NCBI RefSeq assembly: GCF_040802235.1
Contig: NC_133161.1
Coordinates: 45,745,001-45,809,000, forward strand
Origin: Manis javanica
Taxonomy: Eukaryota > Chordata > Mammalia > Pholidota > Manidae
Length of the DNA stretch: 64,000 nucleotides
Direction of reading: 5' to 3'
The notes below the pieces were generated by a model. That model saw only the letters and a program-made list of their open reading frames with translations. It ran no database searches and was not told the DNA's origin. Positions 1 through 12,229 of this stretch are shown piece by piece (the first letter of the stretch is position 1; each line of letters begins with the position of its first letter). The position numbers were made by a program, and so were the translations under genes.

Positions 1-487
1 AGACTTTGAAACTAGATAAATGCACAAGTCAGACTAAAGAAATAAGCCTTTGAAGCAAAGGGGTGGGGAAAAAAGTGGCTTTGCACAAACTAAGAGTTCA
101 TGTTCTATCTGTCTGAGTATTTTCAAACAATTGTTAGTCAATAAGGTTAACAATGGATACTGAAAATTACTAGCACTGTGACTTACTCTACCTGTATGAA
201 GGTGCACTGAAGTAAAAGAGAATTTAGGAATAATGAATTAGTACCTCCCCTCTCTTCCTCAAATTTGTTTAGTAAATAGGGATATCCAGGTAACTGGTTC
301 CAGTCTGGGTGTTGCTAGTTTCTAGAAATGGTCTCCTCCTGAAGCTTTCCAAGAGTAGCTGTTAGGTTGATGGCAAATGATTAACTCTGTCACCTTGGGT
401 TTTGCATGCCTGCTTTTAAATAGGATGGGCTTCAGTCTTGCAATGGAAAAAATACAAAAGTCACCTTCAGCCTTACAGTACAACAAT

Positions 488-493
488 TTTAAT
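488..493 (-). terminator. Possible PRR15 polyadenylation signal (ATTAAA)
   Basis: TTTAAT on the plus strand reads ATTAAA on the minus strand, about 590 bases after the PRR15 stop. A second ATTAAA lies at 875-880. No AATAAA is seen between the stop and base 1. Either could end the transcript, or the site may lie outside the window. Confidence 0.3.
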
Positions 494-1076
494 AATCCAC
501 ACTAAAATAGACAGCACAGTTTTGTAGATCAACATTGAAAGCAATTTTGCCTTACTTAAAATGCTTCTACTTAAGAATGCTTCCTGTTTCTCCTGTCCCT
601 TCACTTAGGGTGTAAGTCTACAGAAGTACTTCTAAAGTGCATTTCTTGGGCATTTAAAACAGCACTGTGATTTGCTTTACAATAGCGAGTCCAGAATCAG
701 AGCAGGGATTCCTCATTTGAGGAGCTGTGCAGGTCCACTTAAGCCACCATCTCTTAGAAAAGGACTCTTGTCACTCCCCAGGTGACACAAGGGGTTGAGG
801 CCCCAGAATGGCTTTTTGGGGAAAAAAATTATGCCAATTTCCTCTGCGGAAGGTGTTTTCTCTGATCACAACTATTTAATGCATCCTTGAGTTATGAACT
901 ATTGAAAACTCAATTGACATGTGAGTTTCCAGGAATATAAAATAGTGGAGGGCTTGTGTGAATATTCTGAATTTGGTGGGATGAGACACCAAGTACAGGG
1001 GCAGGCCAGGATTCTCGGGTTTAGATGGGGAATGGAGGGCAGTGGTGGGAAGAGAGGCAGTCCTCGAGGGCTTCAG

Positions 1077-1466
1077 CTACTGCTTGTCATCGTGGGGGTC
1101 ACCGGGGAAGCCCGCCTCCTCTGGGGACCTGGCTCCCTCAGGGAGAAGAGTGGCTCGCACTTTCCTCTTTTCCTTAAAACGGCCGGAGCGCGAGATCTTC
1201 AAACTGCGGCGGCTGTTGCCGGATTTCTCCCCGCACAGCTTGTCTGGCTTGTGGGGATCCCCAGAGCCCCCGAGGAGATTGGGGTGTTGATTCTCCTGGG
1301 AGCTGCTAGTCCAGTCCGGGCTGGACGGCGCAGGCGGCGCGGGCTCCCCCAGGGCAGGCTGGGAGGGAGGCTGCGCTCCAACCGAGGCTTCCTTGCTTTT
1401 CTTCCTGCTGTTGGCTAGCGATTTCCACCAGGGGCCCGAGCTGCCCGTGTCGCCGCTGTCGGCCAT
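1077..1466 (-). CDS. PRR15: PRR15, proline-rich protein 15, complete coding sequence
   Basis: A 129-residue protein in a single exon, the length I remember for mammalian PRR15. It opens [20 protein letters not shown], carries a Pro/Ala-rich stretch around residues 30-50, and has a basic segment with [20 protein letters not shown] before the acidic end GDPHDDKQ; these match PRR15 closely by memory. The frame stays open upstream for 38 more codons (to an ATG at 1580). I chose the ATG at 1464-1466 because the family starts MADSGD and the extension is low-complexity GC-rich translation. The protein is small, soluble and without a signal peptide or membrane segment. PRR15 is reported in intestinal epithelium and trophoblast; its biochemical role is poorly known. 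It lies downstream of CHN2 in the same orientation, as in other mammals. TAG stop at 1077-1079. Confidence 0.95.
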   Translation of the reverse strand: MADSGDTGSSGPWWKSLANSRKKSKEASVGAQPPSQPALGEPAPPAPSSPDWTSSSQENQHPNLLGGSGDPHKPDKLCGEKSGNSRRSLKISRSGRFKEKRKVRATLLPEGARSPEEAGFPGDPHDDKQ

Positions 1467-1930
1467 GCCAGCCGGCCGCGGGCCCGCGGTGCCGCCGGTG
1501 GGAAAGGGCCTCGGCGGCAGCGGCCGCCCTCTCCCCGTGGCCTCCGGATTCCACTCCGCCGGTTCGCCGGCCTCCCGCAAGCGCGTTGCGGGGCGGGAGC
1601 CGAGGCCTGTGCCGGGGAAGAAAGCAATGCTTGGTTACCGGGGTTATCACAGTCACGTGCCCCCAATCCTATCTCCTCCCTTTCGCCCTGCCCCTCCCTG
1701 GGGCGGCCGGGGTCTGAAAGCCCGGAGACGGCAGCCCTCAGAGGTCACCGACGCGACCCCCAAGGCGCCGGCGAGCGAGTGGCCTCCCGGGCGCCGCCGT
1801 CGGGTCCCGAGACGGTCTCGGCGGCCCCACGCTCCAGCTTTGCCTGGCCGCCGGGGGAGGGGCGGCGGTCAGAGCGCCAGGGGCACCCGAGGGGAAGAGG
1901 GCGGCTGTTCGTGGGCGTCTTAACCCGGCC
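1190..1930. promoter_or_regulatory. CpG-dense block over PRR15 coding exon
   Basis: GC content and CpG frequency rise sharply here against AT-rich flanks (cgccgctgtcgg, ggccgcgggcccgcgg and similar runs). It covers the 5' part of the PRR15 coding exon and the predicted splice acceptor. By eye it qualifies as a CpG island; observed/expected CpG was not computed. Confidence 0.6.
1467..1606 (-). other. PRR15: PRR15 predicted 5' UTR part of coding exon, with splice acceptor
   Basis: Reading the minus strand, a pyrimidine-rich tract (tgctttcttccccggcacag) ends in AG at 1608-1607, followed by GCCTCGG. This is a strong 3' splice site 140 bases before the ATG. It predicts that the coding exon begins at 1606 and that an untranslated first exon lies upstream. 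Sequence-based prediction only. Confidence 0.55.
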
Positions 1931-2639
1931 GGAGAAGGAACACGGCCTGTCCTGTCCTGTCCCTCTGCTTGACTGTAGACAGACTCCCAAAGGTGACCCA
2001 TCCAGCCCAGAACGAGCTCCCCTTGGATGAAGCATCTGGGAGGAGAGCGCCCAGAAGCTAGCGCGGCCCCGCTGTAGGTGAACAGGGAACATTTGCCCCT
2101 GTCAAACAGTTACGACATTTCTATCAAAGGTTTTTGCTCCCAGGATACTTTTCGATGTGATTCTTCAGGAAAACTTACATACGAGTAAGAGCGAGGGACA
2201 AGTTCATGGTGTTGTTTTTAAATTTTCGCTTTTGATATAACTTCTACCTTGTCACTTACAGAAAAGCACGTCTAGATTTAACTTTTCTTGAAACTGCCAT
2301 ACTTATCTTCCCCAAAGACCAAGCCTGCGCCTCTTTAAAGCGATTCCCGGTGATGACTGAGATGGGAAGCCAAGCCGCAAATGCCCTCTTCCCTTAGCGG
2401 CATATTAAAATATGCACCGAATCCGTTTGTACTAAGTAGCCCAACACTAAGAGATTTTTAGTTACAAACTAAAGGCTTGTTCCTTGCGTAATTCCCTCCT
2501 CCAAAAGAGAGCGCGCGCAACCAGCAACTCCACACCAACATGCTTATTTCTAGCTTTGAAAACAGCGCTCTGCGGAGGGAAAAGCTGTGTATTAGTATTT
2601 AAGGGGCTAATATCGGAAGCAATACTCCTCTGCCGGCTT

Positions 2640-4160
2640 TCCGTGCTGGATTCTTCTGGCAATAGCTCCACGAATGTGCACGATTCGCTTGCGCCGCGGC
2701 TGGGCTACTTCCCATCCCACACGCCCAGCGCCCCTGGACTCGCCTTCGCGCTCCAGAGCGAAACTTCAGCGGTGTTTGTTGCTGGAGGTTCTTCCAGATC
2801 CCCGGGAGAGAGTCTGGGCGCCGACGCGAGGCGGCGCGGCGGCCTCTGGCTGCAGAGCCCTTGGCTCCCGTTCTTCCCCGGGAGGCCCCGAGGGCGCACT
2901 CGGGATGAGACTTGAAAACAACAGAAAAAAAAAAAAAGGCCAAAAGTTCTTTGCGTACAAAAGGCATCCACACCCTCAGGCACAGTTTGCAGTTGAGTTA
3001 CAAACATCCTGCTCCCTCTACTTTACGGGGAGCACCCCCCCCACACACACACGTCATCCACTGATGGTGGCGGGGTTTGGGGTTAGGGTTCCTGATGTTA
3101 CTTCTGCCTTCCGCCCTACACTTTATTCTCCACAATCAATTTATGCACCGAAGGGCTTTGCACTAATTGCGCAAGGGAAAGATTGCAAATTCTGCAAACG
3201 TACGCAGAGCGCCCGCTGTTCACAACTTCTCCTAGGGCGCCGGGGTTGCACCTCAGAGTGACACCCCAAAATGGGCTCTGTCTTGGCGGACGCAGAATCA
3301 CCCAGGTCGCTCACCTGTTCGGGCTTCCCAAGATCCCGCGGCTCTGCGCCGCGCTCTCTGCCTAGAGCACAGAGGAGGTGTGCTTGGGGCAACCTGGAAG
3401 CCGGGATGCTGCCGTCCCACCGGGCGGTCTTGTGGAGGTTGGGCTTCTTTCTAGGTGTGCCAGCGGAAATCTCCACAGTCCAGCTAAGCCGATTGCTGCT
3501 ACTGGTCTCCCCTGGCGCCTCCAACTTCTGGTCGCTGCCTCGACAGCGCCAGCCCCAGGCTCTCAGCGTGGTCTGCTCTGGCCGGAGGGCGCCGCCGCCA
3601 GTGGGTGCCAGGCTCACTGCGCCCGGTGAATGCCCTGGCAGGCTCCCCGGTTTAGCATTTCATTCTCAGGAGCGTCCCGTTTCCCCGCTAGCAACACCCG
3701 GGAGCCGCCGGGAGACGGAACCTCGGCTGCTCAGTCTGATGCATTGAACCTTTCTACGCATCCGTCTTCGGCGAGGGGAAAGACATCTGCCTACCTGCTG
3801 GTTATTCGCCAAGTGATGTGAGAAACCAGAACCCCGGGGCAGCGGGAAGAAAGAAAACAAAAACCCGCAGGCGGCCACAGCTGCCACAGGTGCAGGTAGG
3901 CACTCTGCGTTCCCGCCCTCCGAGGCATGAGATTGGATCAGGTCGCATACGTGGCGCCAGCCTTGGGGTGTCTGATTGGAGAAAGGCTGTGCTGCGCCGC
4001 TCCCCGCTCCGACTCCTTCAAGAAGGAACCGTGGAGGAGACCCGAGGCCAGAAACGGAGGCTGTCGGTGGCGTTCGGTGTATTCCTTTGATCCTAACCGG
4101 GTATCTTTTTACCCTGCCTCTCCAGGTCTCCACCCATAGCCCCAGCTCCCGGGATCCCAA
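2640..4160. promoter_or_regulatory. Second CpG-dense block, likely PRR15 promoter region
   Basis: CpG-rich sequence with GC boxes and CG-containing motifs, separated from the first block by about 600 AT-richer bases. It lies upstream of PRR15 and contains the candidate first-exon donor at 3314, so the PRR15 promoter is most simply placed here. Long open frames in this block on both strands are composition artefacts. Confidence 0.5.
3315..3700 (-). other. Candidate PRR15 untranslated first exon (3' boundary at donor 3314; 5' end not defined)
   Basis: On the minus strand GAACAG|GTGAGC at 3315/3314 is a near-consensus donor inside the upstream CpG-rich block. It would pair with the acceptor at 1607 (intron about 1.7 kb). 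A second possible donor, CAG|GTAGGC, lies near 3797. The transcription start cannot be fixed by eye, so the outer coordinate is only indicative. Confidence 0.3.
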
Positions 4161-4234
4161 GTTTTGTAGCTGTTTCATTCCCAGGCAAAATATTGCAACG
4201 TTGCAGGTGCCCTTAGTTAAAAGGTTGTAATGTA

Positions 4235-4440
4235 TTAAGTTCGCTGTTTGCCAGCCAGGCGCTGTTCCAAGCGCTTTGTGTGGACTGACTCATTTACCCC
4301 TCACAACAACCGTAGGAGGCAGGTATTATTATTCCCCTTGACAGGCGGGGAGACCCTGGTGCTGAAAGGTTAAATGGTTGCAGATCCGGATCGTGGTCTT
4401 ATCCAGCACGTTTATACGCAGCCTGCCAGCCTTCTTACTC
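4235..4440 (-). repeat. MIR SINE, minus orientation
   Basis: Contains the MIR signature in reverse: gcgctgttccaagcgctttg, then ctcatttacccctcacaacaacc, then a diverged attattattcccc...gaaaggttaaatgg core. Confidence 0.85.
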
Positions 4441-7290
4441 GACTACGTGTGGATGTGGATTTCCTTCTCTCGGGCCTGAAAGTCCAGTAGACAGCCGCCT
4501 CGCCCGGGGAGTACAGGTCCAGCCGAGAGCAGGAAGTGAGCCAGCGGATTGCATCAAGGTTCAGGAGGTGTTTTGCTCCCGGGAGCATATAGGTGCTTTT
4601 GATGAATTAGAAGGGCATTGATATAGGGCATTTTCGCTAAAGGCAGGGGTGCAGCCTGCCTCATCCTCCAGGATGCTCTTCTTTTTCAAAGAATTATTTT
4701 GATGTTCCTTCAGCTCAAGGATAAACTCTGAAAGACCGGGGGTGGAGGGATTCACATCGGAACATCTTTCTGAGAACTTTCAGAAGCATAAAATAGTGAA
4801 AGATATGGTGCCTACCTCAAATAACTTAAAATATAAAATTTGTACAGAGAAATTTATTGATAGAGTGCTTCAATGCATGAAATATAAAATATGAATACTT
4901 TATATCATTAAACTGTTAGTTTGGCATTCTTGGGTTTTTAAAGGATATTCTCAGCAGTGTGTATTTGAAAGAATGCTGGAAACACCTATCTCTAAACAGC
5001 TACTTCTGAGAGATAATACATATGCTTATGATTTAACCACAGATTTAAACAGTTTTCTATTATTTGCAACCTAAAACATTCCTCCTTGATACAATCTGTT
5101 AGAGTTATAGAAAAAAAAAATGATGTTCAAAAGGAAAAAAAGGCAATGTTGTCACATTTTTTTTCTGACCAATCTGAAAAGTTCTTCACAGAAGGGTTTT
5201 AGTTTGATGTTTAAGTGATGGGAAAGTTTTTGGAGGCAGGGGATGCATCTGTAAAAGGAACTTTCACTGATATGCCTTGTAGTTGAGGGAATGACTAGAT
5301 AAAGCTAAGTATATAGTGCATGGTTGAAAAGCTGGGGTAAATCCAAGAGGTGAGGATCATCAGATTATCTGAAACTTTATAGTAATTTAACTTTCAAAGA
5401 CAGAGTTTTAAATCAAAACTATTAAGATTCATTTTTGTCCATGTTTTGAATCTGGAACTACTTTAATCCATAGAGGTTTTCATAACCACTTCCATGCAAG
5501 AAAAAAAAGCCATTAAAGCCCCAAAATCCTCATGCAAAGGTTAGTCAAATATAGTTGTCTTCTGTGACTATTGATCTAGGGAATCCTATAGCTGGGACAT
5601 AGGCTGGTCCTACACTTTTGTGTTGGTAAGCTGGACGTCATCCAGTGTAGATGCATTTAGAAGTTGAACTATCTATCCAGTGAATGTAGATGACTTTTAA
5701 TGTTACAGAATTTAAATGTGTTTAGACTGGGCAATGCTTACATTTCTTAATAATATTTTATCTTGTCATTTTTTGTTTTTCAGCAATGTGTTAATGGTTT
5801 GAGTTAGGACACTTTATTTCTTTTTCTTTTTATTAAATTGCTTCTTTCTCAGGTGAACCTTTAAGCACAACCAATGTTTACACTCAAAAGACAATAGAGA
5901 ATGAATTCATACGGGGCAAGATTTGCATACTAGAAATTAAAGTGAGAACTGCAGAGGTCAAACCTGGTATTTGCAATCCTAGCACACCTGGCACTGCATG
6001 GAAAACTGATGATCACCTTTTAAAGCATTTGTGGCGGGAATTGGGCAAAGGAAAACACACAATGAAAAAAAGTTAAGAAATATTGCTCATCAAAAATGAA
6101 GCAAATAAAGATTGTTTATATGTTTTCATCAGGGATAACCGTGGTAAATGTTTGGGTGTTAGTCCTTTTATTCTTTTTGTCCCTATTTTCATTTTTCTTC
6201 TTTTACTCCTTACCTTTCTTATTCTCCTTCCCTCCCTTCCTTCATTCCTTTCTCCTATGGATTCTTCCATTCTTTGAAAATTTGATATGTATCTCCTACA
6301 ACCCTTTCCTTTGTAGTCATCAGTGTTTGGCAGTTTAATATTGCTTTTCTCCTTTCTGTGTGTTCCCATTAGTGTTGTTGGATTTAGTTCATAACTTGCA
6401 TCCGTGCCTGAAGTTGGAATCCACGTTTATAGCATTTCATCCTGTACCCCATCGGGTTAATGTGAATGCACATCTGGAAGCACAGAAGTTATAGTCACAA
6501 AATAATACTAATCATTCCAGTTTTTTACTTGACTTAAGCAAGGCTGATGTGGTCCATGCAGACTGTCTCTGATGTTCAGTGAACACCAGCTAACTGTTCC
6601 TGACTCCCCACTCCTACTCCCATTGAGAGTCTTGGGTCTTGGTATTCTTGGGTATCACTGTATATGCCTAATTTTCTTTCCACAAGTATTTGTAGGAAAA
6701 TTTAAAGCCTAAGACAAAGGTGACTTACTCTAGAAAGGATATTCAAGAGCTTAAAGGGACTACCAGATAGGACCACTTTACACTAAGTTTATGGCTTTGG
6801 GATTTTTGGACAATGAAAACAAGAAATCTGTGTGAGCACCAGCACATAGTCACACTGATCTGGGGCATATCCATTTGTTATTTCCCTCTCTACCCCCAGC
6901 TTTTTTTCTGTTCCAAAGTAACTTAATTGTCCATGTAGAACTGGGTGGGAGACATGGGTATGTTTTATTCCTGAGCTGCCCAGACTCTGAGGGTGTGGCT
7001 CTTTGGGGCTACACTTAACAAAGGAAGGAACTCCTTTTGATTGCTCTTCTCTAAATGAGCACTAAGCTTATAATTTTGTCCCTTTTGCTCCAAGAGGCTA
7101 TCAAAAGAGAAATTGTTTTGGTACCCGATTGTTTTCAGCAGGGAAATTCATCCAAATAACCAACCTAGCCACTGACAGGAATGGGTGTGTCTTAACTATA
7201 TTGTGAATTGTTTACCTGGTGTTTGTCCCCATATACTATACTTGTATTTGTTTGTTTATTGTCTGACTCCCTCACTAGAAAATGAGTTCC
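4441..7290. other. Intergenic, AT-rich, no gene recognised
   Basis: About 2.8 kb with stops in all frames. I see no exon with splice sites, no RNA gene and no repeat family I can name. A pyrimidine-rich stretch lies near 6160-6270. Confidence 0.5.
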
Positions 7291-7294
7291 ATTT

Positions 7295-7460
7295 TATTTA
7301 ATGATTATTTACATAACATTTCCTCTGTACCAGGTACAGTTCTAATTGTTTTATTATGAGTATAGATGAGGTGATTGAGACACTCAGAACTTAAGTGACT
7401 TGCCCAAGTTTACCCAGCTGGTAAGTATCCAGAGGCCTGGAGAAACTGGCTGCAGAGTCC
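7295..7460 (-). repeat. MIR SINE, minus orientation
   Basis: ctgtaccaggtacagttctaa, then gaggtgattgagacactcag, then cttaagtgacttgcccaagtttacccagctgg: the reversed MIR core. Confidence 0.8.
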
Positions 7461-8529
7461 AGGGACCTAACTAGTTAATGGGCTGTGTCCCTCCATGAGT
7501 GCTAGGACATGCATGTCACTAATGAATCTTTAGGACTTGGCATGCTGCCCGGCAATAATAATTCTTAATATTGTTGAATGAGTGATCCTCGAATGCATAA
7601 GCAGAAATGCTTTGTTGATTATAATACAACTTGTTTGCAAAAAGAAATGCAATAAAATTAGCAATGAAATAAAATTTCAATCCATCATTACCTATAATAG
7701 CCTGATTTTCTTCAATTCTGAGATGTGAGTACAAAGGTGGACCAAATTATCTGTTGAATTTCTGTTTTTGTAAAATGGGAAGAACACTATCATATTGCAA
7801 TACCCTTTGAAGGAGGTGGAGTTAGGTGGTAAGATACAGATAGGGTAAAAATGATATAATAACCAGAGGATGTCTGCTGAGATAGTATTAAATATTGTAC
7901 TGAAGGGATAAATGAATGAATTAGAGGACATGCCATCTCAGAACAAGGCTTCACAGCACATCCTGTCTCTCTTAGGAAACAAAGATAATTCAAGTTTGTT
8001 GTTTGTTAGAAAATCATTGGTGTAAATTAAAGTAATGCATTACCATCTAAGGTAATGCTCTCTAACCAATCACCTGGTGCCAGGTCAGGGATGGGGTAAA
8101 CTAGCTCCTTTAAAGGTGACCTGCCATCTGCTGTTGTTAATTTTCCTTTTCAAAGGGTTGATTTGGTTATGCTCTGTTTGTTGGGTTGTATTTTCTCATT
8201 TGTGGTTTGTCAGTGTGTCAACTCATTACATCACCTGTGTAGAAGGTGGATATCTGATGGAAAAGTAACTTGGTGCAGAAAGTGAATCTTCTGGTTTCCT
8301 CACCTGCATCAAGTCCAATGTCACACTTACATAGTTAGAAATCCATAAGAAACCACTGCTTTCCTGTCACAGGCTGTCAGGGTTGGGGCACCAAAGTTTT
8401 GGGGTTCAGCTCTGCTCCATGCTAACACAAGGAAGTCTCACACTGTACTCTCTGACTTAGTGAATAGCCAGGTTTATCCATTTGATGTAATTTATTTGTA
8501 TATGAGAGAAACTACTTTGGTTGCAGCTA

Positions 8530-8760
8530 TAAACCTTTTATAATGATGGCAAACTTAAAATTCTTACTGTGAGCTTTTCACTTTACTCTGGGCGTATCCA
8601 AAATACACAGTGTTCTTTCCCCTTTTTTAATGACAGAGCAACCCTGAGAGACAGATACTAAAGTCCTACTGTTTTATCTTAGAAAGTTGAAGCAATTTGC
8701 TCAAGGTTACAGGACTGTAAGAGTAGAGTCATTTAGACTTGGTTTGAGTTACTCTGTTCC
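8530..8760 (-). repeat. MIR SINE, diverged, minus orientation
   Basis: Diverged MIR core: caaccctgagagacagatac, then agttgaagcaatttgctcaaggttacaggactgtaagag. Confidence 0.6.
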
Positions 8761-9034
8761 TAATACAGTGTTCTTCTAATATTGTTATTTGCATCTCATA
8801 TTGCCAATTAATTAATTACTGGATCAATAAATGTTTGTTGGTATCAAGTATATTACATCAAAAGAGATCGTCATGCTTTAAAAATTCTAATTAGGTTATT
8901 GTCTTCTAAGTTTCCCAGTTAAAACAATGCTAAATCATATGTGGCTGCTTAAATATTAAAGCCCTGTGGAATCACAGAGCACTCAAAGCTCAAATTAACA
9001 CTGGGATTTGTAATTATATATATTTCTTATGAAA

Positions 9035-9240
9035 AGACTTGATGGCTGGTTTGAATTACTAGCTATGTGGCTTTGGGAAAATTACTTAATATCTTTAGGC
9101 TCCAGTTTCCTTAAATGTGAAGTGGGGATAATAGTCTCTACTTCTCTGGGTGGTTGCCAAGATTAAAGTGGATGGTACATTTATTAGAGTCCCTAGCACA
9201 GTGCCTGACACATAAAAGGGATTTAGTAAATGTCAGTTTC
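9035..9240 (+). repeat. MIR SINE, plus orientation
   Basis: Nearly the whole core in forward order: ctagctatgtggctttggg, ttacttaatatctttaggct, aagtggggataatagtctc, then cacagtgcctgacacataaa near its 3' end. Confidence 0.85.
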
Positions 9241-9814
9241 TCCTTGATTAATTCCTTTCACTGGCTGTGTGGGAAAAGTATGTGAGCAAACTTCTCCAAG
9301 TGAAGTGCCTTATTGAAAGTGATGGTAGGGAGTCTGAAAGTTCACTGCCATTATTGGTTGGGATCAGTTTTTCCCTCCAAGAATGTAATGTTAAAATTTA
9401 TTGGAGAGTATTTAATATACAACAATTTGCTGTGAATCTAACTTTTTTCAGGAGCACATTTAATGACTAAATGAAATCAAGCAGAGGTTTTCTGCATGTG
9501 ACTCAGGTAGGCTCTCATCCTTTTAGGACCAAGACCACCTTACCTGCAGTTAAAGGAGGAAGTGTGCTCAGTTAAGCTTGAAAGCAATGTTACCAGAAAA
9601 GGATAACAAGTCATAAGACAAAATCCTTAGAAGTGAGGTCACTAGTGGACTGAGGCTAAGGCACAAGACGAGCAATATGTTTAATATTTACCGCCCCATT
9701 AGTTCCTGGCATCTTAATATGTAACCTGCAGCACTGAATCCTGCCTGAAGGAGGGAAAGAGCAGGAGCATCATGTCTCTGCTGTCAGACAACAGGACACC
9801 AGACCTTGTTTAAA

Positions 9815-10690
9815 AAAATTAGCTTTTATTTTATTAAAGTAATATGTACACACATGATTTAAAATCAAATTTTATTAAACAGCTTATAGAAAATTATACT
9901 TTTGTGGGGTTTTTTACCTCACTCTTTCCTTTGTCCTCTTCCCCAACCACTTCCAGCAATTTTGGCTTTTCACTCCTGGCATTTACACATCTCTATATTT
10001 CCAGATAATATGTGTATTATGCTCTCTTTTGATTTATAAATATTAGACATTCTCTATTACTTTCCTATTATGATATTTGAGGATTTAGTTCTCTTTACCA
10101 CCATGCCTTCTACTTACCCTCTCCCATGATCCCACTGGAGTCATATTACAGCCTTTGTTTAATTGACTAGTCCGTGTTTATGTTACTGAGCCTGTGTAAT
10201 GCTGTTCTAGCTAAGCATTATAGTGTACAGTTATATTTGCTTTCTTGCTTTTTGTCTTTTCCCCAATTTAATAATGTTCCCCGATTCCTTTCAATTTGTT
10301 TACCTTTGGTCCTATTTCTCATTCTTTCTATGCCTTCCAATGTCTTCTTGGTACACTTTTCTAGAAGTTCAGTCATATCAATTTATATGTATTCTATTGT
10401 TTTTCCAACAAATACCACTCCTGGACACCTCCTTCTCCCTCCCTATGGACTGATCTCTCTGCGGCCTGCTGCACAGACTCCTCCTGGGACTGCCCTGAGT
10501 GGGGTTCCCCATTTCCTGAATTTTGAGTCTCTTTCTTGCCCGGTGAACTCACTCACTATGGTGGAACACATCATCAGGTGGCGTGACAGCACGAGGCATG
10601 GTCACGGCAGCCCTCACTGCAGCTGTCTCTTTAGTTGCGGAGTTCCAGTGTGGACATTTATCCCCCACACCTAGCACACAGCTATCTTCC
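9815..10690. repeat. Probable old interspersed repeat, family not named
   Basis: A T-rich start (tttattttattaaagtaata) is followed by sequence that looks like a diverged dispersed repeat. It includes a chance 166-codon open frame. I cannot assign a family by eye and give this low weight. Confidence 0.3.
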
Positions 10691-10724
10691 CAGAATCTCC
10701 TTTTACCCTTATATTGACCTAAAC

Positions 10725-10887
10725 ATTACACAATATACTATAATTAATCCCAAATGGACTGTGGATTTTAAGTGTAAAACTATAAAGTTTTAGTATAAAA
10801 TACAGAACATCTTAGATACCTAGGACTAAGCAAAGGGTTCTCAGCCATGGCCAAAAGCACCACCCATTAAAAAAAAACATGACTTGG
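10725..10887 (+). repeat. LINE-1 ORF2 fragment, left part of a split element
   Basis: Resembles the L1 ORF2 stretch coding for the region after the reverse transcriptase (aatcccaaatggactgtgga...gtgtaaaactataaag). It breaks off at 10887 where an ERV LTR begins and continues at 13854 after the provirus. The left boundary is approximate and the element is 5'-truncated. Confidence 0.75.
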
Positions 10888-11189
10888 TGTGGGACAGTTG
10901 GGGTACCAATGGCCAGGATCCTCATTGAACTTAAACCACGTGATGATGTAACTGGCCTGTTGCTGGGCTACCGCTTCCACACTTTTAGGCAATAAGCTAT
11001 GATTGCGCTATATAGAGAGCTCGGCCCAGTGCTCTGGGTGGAGGCAGAGATGCTAGTGCTTGACCTACCGCCAGGAGAACAAGCTGGGTCATAAACCCTT
11101 TCACCTCAAAGAGCGTTTTGCTGTCAATATCTTTGGTCACATAGAATCCATAGTGAACTTGCCCAGGGCTGAAACCCATTGGCAAGACA
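10888..11189 (+). repeat. ERVL 5' LTR
   Basis: 302 bp, bounded TGTGG...GACA, with a near-copy of the same length at 13552-13853. I count about 32 differences by eye (roughly 10%). The tail contains a TATAAA/CATAAA-type motif (gggtcataaaccc) that reads AATAAA in the 3' copy. The flanking pentamers CTTGG (left) and CTCAG (right of the provirus) look like a decayed 5-bp target duplication. Confidence 0.85.
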
Positions 11190-11244
11190 ATTGGCATAGT
11201 CGGCAGAGTTCATTGTTGACCAAAGAAAAAGACAGGCTGCCCTT

Positions 11245-11595
11245 ATGGGAGGGGTGCTTCAGCAGGCTGCCCCTGTGAATGGGGAGACAGTGGATTGTCC
11301 TCCAGTAGGTATGTGGTCTGAGGTGGCTTGCCTCCTAGAGGACTGGGCCCCACCCCAGGACTGGAGGCAAGTGGAGGTGATACCTGGGGCAGAAGGGGTA
11401 GCCCTTGGTATAGTAAGTAGGTCTTTTGAGAGACAGAGTGCCCATGAGGCAGCGGGTTGGCTGCTTCTTACAGTATTAAAAAAGTCTACAGAAGAGAAGG
11501 ACATGCTCCTGAAAAGGACCCAAGAAATGGTGGCACGAGAACATGAGCTGCAAACTGCTGTGGATTTCCTGAAGAAGGAAATGGCATTGATGTGA
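11245..11595 (+). pseudogene. ERVL gag-like remnant
   Basis: An open frame of 116 codons shortly after the 5' LTR. The C-terminal half is strongly charged and helical (EEKDMLLKRTQEMVAREHEL), as in coiled-coil segments of ERVL-type Gag. The next in-frame codon is a stop, and related sequence continues in other frames to about 11,790. Assignment rests on position and composition more than on a diagnostic motif. Confidence 0.5.
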
Positions 11596-11794
11596 GAGGA
11601 GGCAGCACGAGAACGCCAGCAGAAAGGTGCCATTGGAGAGGTAAAAAATTCTTTACAGAACGAGATGGCAGTGCTGCCAGTTGCTCTGAACTAGGAAAAG
11701 GCCATCAAGGAAAAAGAAGTACTCCTGAGGGAAGCACAGGTGGAGGTGGCACAGAATGCCAGCTGCAAAGCATTGAGGTGAAGGTAAGAGAGCC

Positions 11795-12205
11795 TCTGAA
11801 GACTGAGACAATATGGATGGAAGATGGTGAGGGGAAGAGTAGCCAATGGGCAGAGTTGCGGGCTGTGTGGCTTGTGATCAGCCAGGTGCCCTCCCCTATA
11901 GTTGTCTGCACTGACAGCTGGGCTGTCTATTGGGTTTGACCCTGTGGCTACCAATCTGGTACCATACCAACTGGCTGGTTGGTAACTGACCCCTTTGGGG
12001 GCAAGAATTGTGGCAAGACTTATGGGCCTGTGGTCAGACTAAAATAATTACAGTATACCATGTGACAGGTCATTTGTCACTGGCATCCCCAGGAAATGAT
12101 GAAGCAGATAAATTGGCCCAGATACATTGGTTAGAAGGAAAGCCTACCTCTGATGTACCCCAATGGTTACATCAGTGTTTGTTACATGTGGGGCAAAAGA
12201 CAATG
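11795..12205 (+). pseudogene. ERVL RNase H remnant
   Basis: Two blocks typical of retroviral RNase H are visible: SQWAELRAVWLV followed by VVCTDSWAVYW, then HVTGH...PGNDEADKLAQ near 12,060-12,120. They are in different frames and separated by stops. Protease and reverse transcriptase, normally placed between gag and RNase H, are not seen, so a large internal deletion just before this block is likely. Confidence 0.75.
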
Positions 12206-12229
12206 TAGGCTGTAGCCTGTTAGTGGGGC

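Noticed and set aside
1393-1923. 176-codon plus-strand frame antisense to PRR15
   Set aside because: Mirror of the conserved PRR15 coding frame in GC-rich DNA; Arg/Gly/Pro-rich with no family resemblance.
3072-3090. Telomere-like run (ggggtttggggttagggtt)
   Set aside because: Fewer than three imperfect units; too short to call an interstitial telomere.
2674-3261. 195-codon plus-strand open frame in the CpG-rich block
   Set aside because: CpG-rich DNA lacks TAA/TAG/TGA by composition; equally long frames occur on both strands and none resembles a known protein.
10174-10674. 166-codon plus-strand frame with hydrophobic segments
   Set aside because: T-rich sequence inside a probable old repeat; the hydrophobicity follows from base composition.
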